NCBI GenBank assembly: GCA_002384765.1
Contig: DGBM01000192.1
Location: 9,427-14,619 of the forward strand
DNA from: Demequinaceae bacterium UBA4004
Lineage (GTDB): Bacteria > Actinomycetota > Actinomycetes > Actinomycetales > Demequinaceae
Direction of reading: 5' to 3'
DNA length: 5,193 nucleotides
Shown here: piece by piece, positions 1 to 5,193 of the stretch
Layout of the letters: every line of letters starts with the position of its first letter
Position numbering within the stretch: position 1 is the stretch's first letter
The notes under the pieces: model-generated
Databases searched by the model: none
Told to the model about the DNA's origin: nothing
Seen by the model: the letters and a program-made list of their open reading frames with translations, nothing else
Made by a program: the position numbers and the translations under genes

Positions 1-104
1 TGCCAGTCCTTGCGAGTGGTCAGGTGCAGCACGGAACGGATCACCAGGGCCGCCAGCCGGTACAGTCGACCGCGGGGCTTCCGCAGAGGAATCCTCTTGA
101 CCAT
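1..104 (-). CDS. 1-acyl-sn-glycerol-3-phosphate acyltransferase (PlsC-like), N-terminal fragment
   Basis: This is the first 34 codons of a gene that runs off the left edge; it is too short to be judged by itself. The peptide begins MVKRIPLRKPRGRLYRLAAL and continues to LTTRKDW. That is a basic N-terminus, a hydrophobic stretch and the short 'LTxRxDW' element which in actinobacterial PlsC-type acyltransferases precedes a G-x-E-N-x-P segment. The catalytic HX4D motif would lie outside the window. Family role: transfer of an acyl chain to lysophosphatidic acid, giving phosphatidic acid, at the cytoplasmic membrane. The start lies 5 bases after the murA stop, with a GAGG ribosome site inside the end of murA, so the two are almost certainly co-transcribed. 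Placement after murA matches the murA-plsC-gpsA-ddl order known in many actinobacteria and is the main support for the name. Another small membrane-associated protein cannot be excluded. Confidence 0.7.
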   Translation of the reverse strand, partial: MVKRIPLRKPRGRLYRLAALVIRSVLHLTTRKDW

Positions 105-109
105 GGTCG

Positions 110-1429
110 CTACGCCTCGACGCTCGCGCCTAGCGCCACAAGCTTGGCACGGAAGTTCTCGTAGCCGCGATCGATGATGCCGATGCCGGACACGTTGGAC
201 GTTCCTTCCGCCGCGAGCGCGGCAATCAGGTGGCTGAAGCCGCCGCGCAGGTCCGGCACCTCGATGTCTGCGGCCCGTAGCGGGGTGGGCCCGCTGATGA
301 CCGCAGAGTGCCTGAAATTCCGCTGGCCAAAACGGCACTTCTTATCCCCAAGGCATTCCTTGTACAGCTGCACGTGGGCGCCCATCTTCACCAGCGCGTC
401 GGTGAAGCCGAAGCGGTTCTCATACACCGTCTCGTGCACGATGCTGAGGCCCTTCGCCTGCGTCAGTGCGACGACCAGCGGCTGTTGCCAGTCGGTCATG
501 AAGCCGGGGTGCACGTCCGTCTGCAGCGCGATCGGCTTCAGGTCGGTTCCCGGGTGAAAGAAGCGGATGCCGTCGGTCGTGACCTCGAATTCGCCACCGA
601 CCTTGCGGAACACGTTCAAGAACATGCCCATGTGGCGTTGCTGCGCTCCGCGGACAAAGATGTCGCCCCGCGTGGCAAGCGCCGCCGCGGCCCAGGATCC
701 GGCCTCGATGCGGTCGGTGAGGGACCAGTGTTCGAAGCCGCGCAGCTGCTTGACGCCCTCGATCGTGATCGATCGGTCCGTGTCCACCGAGATGATCGCG
801 CCCATCTTCTGCAGCGTGTCAATGAGGTCCTTGATCTCGGGCTCCACCGCCGCGTTGTGGAGCGTCGTCACACCCTCGGCCAGCACTGCCGTCAGCAGGA
901 GCTGCTCGGTAGCGCCCACAGATGGAAACTCGAGTTCGTACCGGATGCCATGCAAGCCGTGCGGCGCGTGCAGGTGGAGCCCGTCCTCCCCTTGAGTGAT
1001 GGTCGCGCCAAAGCTGGTGAGGATCTCCAGGTGAAAATCGATGGGACGATCGCCGATGCGGCAGCCGCCCAGGTCAGGGATGACCGCCTCGCCGAGGCGG
1101 TGGAGAAGCGGTCCGCACAGCAGGATCGGGATGCGCGATGAGCCTGCGTGCGCCGCGATCTGCGCGGCGTCCGCGACCGCCAGGTGTGACGTGTCCATCG
1201 TCAGTTCGCCGGTCACCACGTCATACGCGACGTCCACGCCGTGGAGTCTCAGCAGTGACGACACGACATTCACGTCGCGAATCTCGGGGACGTTGCGCAG
1301 CACCGACGGGGTGGAGCCCAACAGCGCGGCCACCATCGCCTTGGATACAAAGTTCTTGGCACCGCGTACGTTGATTTCGCCCACCAGGGGACGACCGCCA
1401 TCAACGCGGAGAGAGTCCGTCATGGTCAC
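110..1429 (-). CDS. murA: UDP-N-acetylglucosamine 1-carboxyvinyltransferase MurA
   Basis: This cytoplasmic enzyme transfers enolpyruvate from phosphoenolpyruvate to UDP-GlcNAc, the first committed step of peptidoglycan synthesis. The 439-residue protein covers the whole EPT fold and is slightly longer than the E. coli enzyme (419). Visible landmarks are GAKN at 23-26 (Lys25 matches E. coli Lys22), the active-site loop GGCRIGDRPID at 121-131 with Cys123 (E. coli Cys115) and Arg128 (Arg120), PGFMTD at 308-313 with Asp313 (Asp305), ENRFGF at 337-342, and DLRGGFS at 393-399 with Arg395 (Arg397). The cysteine contrasts with the aspartate of mycobacterial MurA, so the enzyme is expected to be open to fosfomycin; that is inference. 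The extra segment around 358-371 (ECLG, CRFGQRN) is typical of the actinobacterial long form. The start is GTG at 1429; an ATG two codons later (1423) is an alternative. It is divergent from the kinase gene and followed after 5 bases by a plsC-like gene. Confidence 0.96.
   Translation of the reverse strand: MTMTDSLRVDGGRPLVGEINVRGAKNFVSKAMVAALLGSTPSVLRNVPEIRDVNVVSSLLRLHGVDVAYDVVTGELTMDTSHLAVADAAQIAAHAGSSRIPILLCGPLLHRLGEAVIPDLGGCRIGDRPIDFHLEILTSFGATITQGEDGLHLHAPHGLHGIRYELEFPSVGATEQLLLTAVLAEGVTTLHNAAVEPEIKDLIDTLQKMGAIISVDTDRSITIEGVKQLRGFEHWSLTDRIEAGSWAAAALATRGDIFVRGAQQRHMGMFLNVFRKVGGEFEVTTDGIRFFHPGTDLKPIALQTDVHPGFMTDWQQPLVVALTQAKGLSIVHETVYENRFGFTDALVKMGAHVQLYKECLGDKKCRFGQRNFRHSAVISGPTPLRAADIEVPDLRGGFSHLIAALAAEGTSNVSGIGIIDRGYENFRAKLVALGASVEA
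115..118 (-). promoter_or_regulatory. Ribosome binding site for the acyltransferase gene
   Basis: GAGG on the minus strand lies within the last codons of murA, 10 bases before the ATG at 104-102. It fixes that ATG as the start of the truncated downstream gene and supports coupled translation with murA. Confidence 0.6.
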
Positions 1430-1436
1430 TATCGTG

Positions 1437-1440
1437 CCCC
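1437..1440 (-). promoter_or_regulatory. Weak ribosome binding site of murA
   Basis: A GGGG run on the minus strand lies 7 bases before the GTG at 1429 but 13 bases before the alternative ATG at 1423. The spacing favours the GTG start. The match to the GGAGG consensus is poor, so this is only a mild argument. Confidence 0.35.
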
Positions 1441-1488
1441 ATCTTTGCTCCGAGCACCGCCGTCAGCCGTCGGGCGCGGCGTTCCGGG

Positions 1489-1494
1489 TAGCAT
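1489..1494 (+). promoter_or_regulatory. Predicted -10 element (TAGCAT) for a leaderless transcript
   Basis: TAGCAT matches the actinobacterial -10 pattern TANNNT. Counting its last base as -7 puts the transcription start at 1501, one base before the ATG at 1502, which is the geometry of leaderless genes common in actinobacteria. I see no convincing -35 box and no Shine-Dalgarno sequence before the ATG, both of which fit this reading. It would drive the small ORF and the kinase gene. The 72 bases between murA and the ATG must also carry the murA promoter, for which I found no clear TANNNT on the minus strand. The hexamer is short and could occur by chance. Confidence 0.4.
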
Positions 1495-1501
1495 TCGCCA
1501 C

Positions 1502-1585
1502 ATGAGCGTCGCGTTCCTCGTTACCGCAGGCGCCGTCGTGTCGCACCGCGTCGCGGCCGGTCGGCTGGCAGTGACCGCGCGATGA
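1502..1585 (+). CDS. Possible 27-residue leader ORF coupled to the sugar kinase
   Basis: The ORF starts with ATG at 1502 and stops with TGA at 1583-1585. It encodes a peptide beginning MSVAFLVTAGAVVSHRVAAG and ending RLAVTAR: a hydrophobic first half and an arginine-bearing second half. I recognise no family. Its stop overlaps the kinase ATG as ATGA, the usual form of translational coupling. A TANNNT -10 element sits at the distance expected for a leaderless message starting at this ATG. By hand count 22 of 27 third positions are G or C, against 16 of 27 second positions, which is weakly coding-like. The kinase itself lacks a good Shine-Dalgarno sequence, so ribosomes ending here could be what loads it. 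Alternatively this is just an untranslated leader with a chance frame. Confidence 0.4.
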   Translation: MSVAFLVTAGAVVSHRVAAGRLAVTAR

Positions 1586-2466
1586 CCGTGAAGAGTCTGT
1601 TCGTGGGCCTCGCGACCCTCGATGTCATCCAGTTGGTGAACCGCCTGCCCGACAGCAACGAGAAGGTCGTGGCCCTGGACTCGCTCACCGCCGCAGGCGG
1701 TCCGGCAGCGAATGCCGCGGTGGCCGCCGCCCATCTTGGCAGTGAGGCGGTGCTGATCACCGCATTGGCGGACCACCCGGTGAGCGACATCATCCGCAGC
1801 GACCTTGCGGCCTGCGGCGTGACGGTGTGGGCGGTGCCTGTCGACACGCCACCGGTGGTCGCGTCCATTCTGGTCACCGCCGGCAGCGGCGACCGCGCGA
1901 TCGTCTCGCCTACGTCGTCGGCCTCAAGCGCCACGGCTGCGTCCCTGTCCGCGGCCGAGATCGCGCGGGCGCTCGACGGCGTGGCCGCGGTGCATTGTGA
2001 TGGCTATCACCCCTCGCTCGCCCTTCCCATCGCGTCCGCGGCCCGCGAGCGCGGCATCCCGGTCCTGTTCGACGGTGGAAGTTTCACGCCGCACACGGAC
2101 GCCGTGCTGGAGCACGTCGACATTGCCGTGGTGTCCGGAGACTTCGCGCCGCCAGGGGTGCAGCCCGACCCGGTGAGTGTGCTGGCATATCTGGTCGATC
2201 GCGGGCCCGTCTTCACCGCGGTCACCCGGGGCGCACGAGGGATCGTCTTCCGGGCGCCGCACACCCGTGGCGCGGTACCGGTGGAGCGGGTGTCTGTTGC
2301 CGACACACTGGGCGCCGGGGACTTCTTCCATGGCGCGCTCGCGGTCGCCATCGCTCAGGCGGGACGGTCCGAGCAGGAGTTTCCCCATCAGCTGGCGTGG
2401 GCGAGCCGCGTGGCGGGGGCCTCGCTCGGCAGTTTCGGCACCCGGCGGTGGCTCGATATCTCCTAG
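1582..2466 (+). CDS. PfkB/ribokinase-family carbohydrate kinase, ketohexokinase-like
   Basis: This is an ATP-dependent small-molecule kinase, most likely phosphorylating a sugar or sugar derivative in the cytoplasm. The 294 residues match the usual length of the family. The N-terminus LFVGLATLDVIQLVNRLP (6-23) carries the substrate-binding Asp14, and AGGPAANAA (38-46) is the first PfkB signature with its double glycine. The second signature, DTLGAGDFFHGAL (241-253), holds the GAGD anion hole and the catalytic base Asp247. The N-terminal wording 'GLxxLDVIxLV' and the compact size recall ketohexokinase and the YihV-type sulfofructose kinases more than ribokinase or PfkB itself, but the substrate cannot be read from the sequence. 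No sugar transporter, isomerase or regulator is nearby to help. The ATG at 1582 overlaps the stop of a small upstream ORF and has no clear Shine-Dalgarno sequence; it places the first beta strand at the normal distance from the N-terminus. Confidence 0.9.
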   Translation: MTVKSLFVGLATLDVIQLVNRLPDSNEKVVALDSLTAAGGPAANAAVAAAHLGSEAVLITALADHPVSDIIRSDLAACGVTVWAVPVDTPPVVASILVTAGSGDRAIVSPTSSASSATAASLSAAEIARALDGVAAVHCDGYHPSLALPIASAARERGIPVLFDGGSFTPHTDAVLEHVDIAVVSGDFAPPGVQPDPVSVLAYLVDRGPVFTAVTRGARGIVFRAPHTRGAVPVERVSVADTLGAGDFFHGALAVAIAQAGRSEQEFPHQLAWASRVAGASLGSFGTRRWLDIS

Positions 2467-2491
2467 TGGGCCGACTCCTGGGTTCCCGATT

Positions 2492-2512
2492 CGTAGGGCA
2501 CTGATTCCTACG
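2492..2512. terminator. Hairpin between convergent genes, possible bidirectional terminator
   Basis: CGTAGG (2492-2497) and CCTACG (2507-2512) form a perfect 6-bp stem around a 9-base loop, or 7 bp if a G-T pair at 2498/2506 is counted. It lies 25 bases after the kinase stop and overlaps the stop codon of the leftward membrane-protein gene at 2508-2510. There is no T run on either strand, so it is not a classical intrinsic terminator; many actinobacterial terminators lack the T tail. The position between two converging genes is the main support. Confidence 0.35.
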
Positions 2513-3359
2513 GCGCTGTCACAAAGATGTCGAGCAGGTCGGGACGGTGGGCATGCACCAACACGGCAAACACCACCCCATCGAACAGCAGGTGCACCGT
2601 GATGACATACGGCAGCGACCGCGCCCACGAGAAGATCCACCCCTGAACGAGCGCGAACGGCACGGTGAGCAGCGGCCCCCACTCCCGGTATCCCAGCTCC
2701 CACAGAAACGAGACAAACACGACCGCCTGCAACAGATTCGCCAGCCACACGGGAAAGTGGCGTTGCAGCAACGCAAACACGGTGGCCACAAAGAAGAGTT
2801 CGTCCCAGATGCCCACCGCGTTGACGCCAACAAAGAGCCTTGCGATCTCGTTCGCGCTGGCCACGTCCGGCCAATTGCGGTATACGCCTGAGCCGATGAA
2901 GTAGTGCGGCAGGATCAGATAGCCGGCAACGATCACCACGCCGATGTACGCCCACTGCGCCCGCGTCCACGGCCAGCCCCCGCGCATCGGGAATCGGATC
3001 ACCCGCGCGCCCAGCGCCCGCCGGGAGATCGCGTACGGCACCACGACCGCCAAGCCGAGCACCACAGCAAACCGTGCGACCCCCGCGTTGGACAGGTCGG
3101 CCTTCAGCGAGATGGTCGAGATGATCGCCTGACCGAGCGCGATCAGTGCGAGGTGCCGCGCGAGCAGCCGATCAACGGCCCAGGCGAGCGCCACGCCAGC
3201 CGCCAGCGGCAGGTAGCCCCACGGCCGCACGTGAACGGCGAACAGCAGGACTGCGGCCCCACAGACGAGCGCTGCGGCCACCACCCGCCAGGCGTCCGAC
3301 GATGATCGGTTCAGCGCCGGGGCGGCCGGGATGGTGTGCCCGATCGCTGAGTTCGCCAT
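2508..3359 (-). CDS. Divergent CPBP-family (CAAX-protease-like) integral membrane protein
   Basis: The 283-residue protein is strongly hydrophobic, with roughly seven or eight membrane segments (about 25-43, 48-61, 68-86, 94-112, 136-153, 205-222, 229-246, 250-269). The C-terminal half aligns by eye with the CPBP/Abi fold. WDELFF at 185-190 stands where the EExxxR motif is expected, SFLWELG at 217-223 where FxxxH is expected, and HLLFD at 256-260 matches the HxxxN/D motif. So Glu187 and His256/Asp260 remain, but the motif 1 arginine is missing and the motif 2 position carries Glu221 rather than histidine. Family members are membrane glutamic proteases or act in prenyl-protein processing and bacteriocin immunity; activity here is uncertain. 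An in-frame TGA two codons before the ATG rules out a longer start. GAGG is only one base from the ATG, too close for a normal ribosome site. It follows the MATE gene by 55 bases and may share its transcript. Confidence 0.75.
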   Translation of the reverse strand: MANSAIGHTIPAAPALNRSSSDAWRVVAAALVCGAAVLLFAVHVRPWGYLPLAAGVALAWAVDRLLARHLALIALGQAIISTISLKADLSNAGVARFAVVLGLAVVVPYAISRRALGARVIRFPMRGGWPWTRAQWAYIGVVIVAGYLILPHYFIGSGVYRNWPDVASANEIARLFVGVNAVGIWDELFFVATVFALLQRHFPVWLANLLQAVVFVSFLWELGYREWGPLLTVPFALVQGWIFSWARSLPYVITVHLLFDGVVFAVLVHAHRPDLLDIFVTAP

Positions 3360-3414
3360 GCCTCAGTAAAGCCGAATCCGAGCCAAAACTCTTCCCGGGC
3401 GAGTCGCGGCGGGG

Positions 3415-4779
3415 CTACGCCAGTGTCTTGACAAGGCGAGGGTAGAGCGCCGCGAGGGTCGCCTGACGGGCGACGTTGAGGCCGAGGAAGGCCTGCCACA
3501 CGTGATCGTTCGTGAGGGAGCCGGTGACGACAGCCCCCACCGCCAGGACGGGCAAGAACACCAGCAGCGTCGAGGCGAGCATGGACACCAGCATCAGGCC
3601 GGATCTTCCCGCCCCCAGATAGATGCCATCGAGCCACCATGCTCCCCACGACAGTAGGGGAAACACGGCGATGTAGCCCCAGTAGTCGAGGGCCGTGGAA
3701 CTCACGTTCGGAAGATCCGTGAGTAGCGCCAGGATTCCATGCCGCGCACACCAGTACGTCACAGTCAATGCCACGGCGATCGCCACCATGGGTAGCGCCG
3801 ATGCCACCGCGGCGGCGTTGAGGCCGCCCGGGTCTGCCCTGCCGGCAGCGTGCGACGCAAGCGCCTCGGCCGCGTTGGCGTAGCCGTCGAGCGCGTACGA
3901 AGAGAAATGCATGAGCTGCAGCATGATCGCGTTGGCAGCAAGCGTCTCGGTGTCGAATCGCGAACCGACGGAGGCGACGAACGTCACCACGCCCATGAGC
4001 AGGGCGGTGCGAGCCATGAGCGCCGAGTTGAAGCGGGCCAGCGCTCCCCACCCGGTCCGCAACTGGCGATCGCGCCAATCGAGAACAGTGTGCCGCTGCT
4101 CGGGCGTCAGGCGCCGCCACATCAGCGTCACGGCAAGGGCGGCGCCCACCCATTCGGAGCCGAACGTGCCCCACGCCGCCCCTGTCGCACCCCACCCCAA
4201 GACACCGACGAACAGGAAGTCGAGAACGATGTTCATGGAGGCGGTGGCGGTAGCGACCGCGAGCGGAACCCGGGTGTTGTGGGCGCCGATGAAGTACCCG
4301 GCGACCACCAGGGTCACCAACAGGGCGGGCAGGGACAGACCGCGGATCAGCGTGTAGTTCAGCGCGGTATCGCGGACGGTCCCTGCCGGCGCGAGGACCG
4401 CAAGAATCGCCGGCACGATCAGCCACTGGAGGGCCAGCCACACGGCCGATAGCGCGGCGGCGAGGGCCGCGGCGCGCTGCACGTGGCGTGCCGCGCCCAC
4501 CGCATCGCCGGCGCCAAGGGCCCTCCCGACCACGGATGTCGTTCCAGGACGCAGAAATGAGAAGACCCAGAACAGCGTCGAAATGACGGCCGCGCCGAGC
4601 CCCACGGCGCCGATGTCGATCGCCTGCGCGAAGTGGCCGAGCATGGCCGTGTCGACGAGCCCCGCGACGGGAACCGCGACGTTAGACGCAATCGCAGGCA
4701 GCGCGAGGCGGCGGGTCTGCGCGTGCGGCAGCGCCGCCCACCTCACGCGCACCCGGGAGCGCTCGGGTGCATCGGTCAT
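3415..4779 (-). CDS. MATE-family efflux transporter, DinF subfamily
   Basis: This is an inner-membrane multidrug or metabolite exporter of the MATE (MatE) family, which usually exchanges substrate for H+ or Na+. At 454 residues it has the normal length for about twelve membrane helices in two homologous halves. The first helix holds ALPAIASNVAVPVAGLVDTAMLGH (26-49), whose LVDTAMLGH core matches E. coli DinF (LVDTAVIGH). FLRPGTTSVVGRALGAGD (75-92) matches the DinF loop 'FLRxxTTG...A.GA', SMNIVLDFLFV (181-191) is the conserved N..LD segment, SSYALDGYANAAEAL (293-307) matches the DinF YALDG element in the second half, and WWLDGIYLGAGRS (381-393) is the corresponding late motif. The substrate is not predictable. 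The start ATG overlaps the stop of the upstream unknown gene (ATGA) and has a GGAG site 6 bases before it, so both are translated from one message. Confidence 0.93.
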   Translation of the reverse strand: MTDAPERSRVRVRWAALPHAQTRRLALPAIASNVAVPVAGLVDTAMLGHFAQAIDIGAVGLGAAVISTLFWVFSFLRPGTTSVVGRALGAGDAVGAARHVQRAAALAAALSAVWLALQWLIVPAILAVLAPAGTVRDTALNYTLIRGLSLPALLVTLVVAGYFIGAHNTRVPLAVATATASMNIVLDFLFVGVLGWGATGAAWGTFGSEWVGAALAVTLMWRRLTPEQRHTVLDWRDRQLRTGWGALARFNSALMARTALLMGVVTFVASVGSRFDTETLAANAIMLQLMHFSSYALDGYANAAEALASHAAGRADPGGLNAAAVASALPMVAIAVALTVTYWCARHGILALLTDLPNVSSTALDYWGYIAVFPLLSWGAWWLDGIYLGAGRSGLMLVSMLASTLLVFLPVLAVGAVVTGSLTNDHVWQAFLGLNVARQATLAALYPRLVKTLA

Positions 4780-5183
4780 GACATGCTCCAGGAGCGCGAG
4801 GGCGGCAACGGACCCCCCAGAATAGTCGCAGCCGGGAGGTCGCTGCTGCTCGCACTAGCGTCCCGGCATGCCAGCTGGAAGACGTCGCCGCCGTGGACGA
4901 GGACGTAGCGGATGCCCGGGTGCATCGATGCGGCCATCGCAAGCACATCAGTTGCACGCGTACCGCCGTGGAACCGCGCATCCACGAGCACGCAGTCCGG
5001 CGGCGGGTTGTTGTTCCTTCCCAGCCACAGGACGGTGTGATCGTCGACAACGTAGTTAATGAGGCCGGTGTCCGTCTCGACAGAGGCACCCTCCGGGACG
5101 GCGGCGAGCACTAGCCGGGCGTCGTCGGCCCGGGCGGGCTTGCCCCATTCGTCGACCAGCACATGCAAGGGCAGGAATGGCAT
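4776..5183 (-). CDS. Hypothetical protein of unknown family, coupled to the MATE gene
   Basis: I do not recognise this protein. From the ATG at 5183 it has 135 residues, is soluble-looking, and has no signal peptide or membrane helix. It reads like a compact alpha/beta domain: a strand-like start (FLPLHVLVDEWGKP), a GLINYVVDDHTVLWLGRNNN segment at about 40-59, a CVLVDARFHGG stretch at 64-74, a helix-like region (ATDVLAMAASM), a RYVLVHGGDVFQLACRD stretch at 91-107, and a Ser/Pro-rich tail. Codon third positions are mostly G or C, unlike the competing frame at 4682-5089. Its stop overlaps the MATE start as ATGA, so it is probably the first or an early gene of that operon. The frame stays open to the window edge, and only a weak GGCGG precedes the ATG, so the true start could be further right, outside the window. 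Confidence 0.7.
   Translation of the reverse strand: MPFLPLHVLVDEWGKPARADDARLVLAAVPEGASVETDTGLINYVVDDHTVLWLGRNNNPPPDCVLVDARFHGGTRATDVLAMAASMHPGIRYVLVHGGDVFQLACRDASASSSDLPAATILGGPLPPSRSWSMS
4786..4789 (-). promoter_or_regulatory. Ribosome binding site for the MATE transporter
   Basis: GGAG on the minus strand ends 6 bases before the ATG at 4779-4777 and lies inside the last codons of the upstream gene. It confirms that start over other in-frame candidates. Confidence 0.65.
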
Positions 5184-5193
5184 CAGTACCGCC

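Noticed and set aside
308..1141. Long plus-strand frame (277 codons) opposite murA, with further frames at 174-557, 567-995 and 1041-1505
   Set aside because: These lie wholly or mostly antisense to murA, which has conserved catalytic motifs along its full length; their products are Arg/Pro/His-rich low-complexity sequences typical of shadow frames in high-GC DNA.
1457..1481. Short inverted repeat CGCCG/CGGCG in the divergent intergenic region, considered as an operator
   Set aside because: A 5-bp all-GC stem with a 14-base loop is expected by chance at this base composition.
1429..1776. Minus-strand frame of 115 codons upstream of murA that ends exactly at 1429
   Set aside because: It is antisense to the kinase N-terminus and has no recognisable content; its stop (TAG) near the murA start is a coincidence of the ATAGTG sequence.
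1924..2970. 348-codon minus-strand frame across the kinase and membrane-protein genes
   Set aside because: It overlaps two genes with recognisable motifs and spans their convergent junction; the product is Arg/Gly-rich with no domain pattern.
3311..4441. 376-codon minus-strand frame inside the MATE gene
   Set aside because: It is an alternate frame of the same strand as a full-length MATE transporter; the translation is Arg/Ala-rich without membrane segments.
4682..5089. Alternative 135-codon minus-strand frame over the unknown gene
   Set aside because: It runs into the MATE gene by about 100 bases, and its product is rich in Arg, Thr, Ser and Cys as in out-of-frame translation. The frame ending at 4776 has better codon use and a clean ATGA overlap.

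Overview
The window is a gene-dense stretch of high-GC DNA, probably from an actinobacterium and plausibly one of the Micrococcales or a relative. Three things point there. Real reading frames end mostly in G or C. The murA product has the long actinobacterial form, including a stretch around residues 358-371 with the ECLG and CRFGQRN motifs that I recall from Streptomyces-type homologues. murA is also followed immediately by a plsC-like acyltransferase, a pairing known from actinobacterial murA-plsC-gpsA-ddl clusters. This placement is from memory of families, not from a search.

Layout. Positions 1-1429 (minus strand) hold murA, the first committed step of peptidoglycan synthesis, and the first 34 codons of a phospholipid acyltransferase gene that leaves the window on the left. 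Positions 1430-1501 are a short divergent promoter region. Rightward from it runs a PfkB-family sugar kinase gene (1582-2466), preceded by a possible 27-codon leader ORF (1502-1585) that would start almost exactly at a predicted leaderless transcript and whose stop overlaps the kinase start (ATGA). The kinase meets a leftward unit head-on at about 2466-2508, where a small hairpin sits. The leftward unit, read from the right edge, is an unrecognised protein (4776 to at least 5183), a DinF-type MATE transporter (3415-4779, ATGA-coupled to the former), and a divergent CPBP-type membrane protein (2508-3359) after a 55-base gap.

Together, the left part is housekeeping envelope synthesis (cell wall precursor plus phospholipid). 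The right part looks like a small membrane or efflux operon with an uncharacterised partner, and the kinase stands alone between them. There are no tRNA or rRNA genes, CRISPR arrays, insertion sequences or phage genes that I can see. No gap exceeds 300 bases. I do not see a clearly new system; the best leads are the coupled leader ORF before the kinase, the unknown protein coupled to the MATE transporter, and the altered active-site motifs of the CPBP protein.
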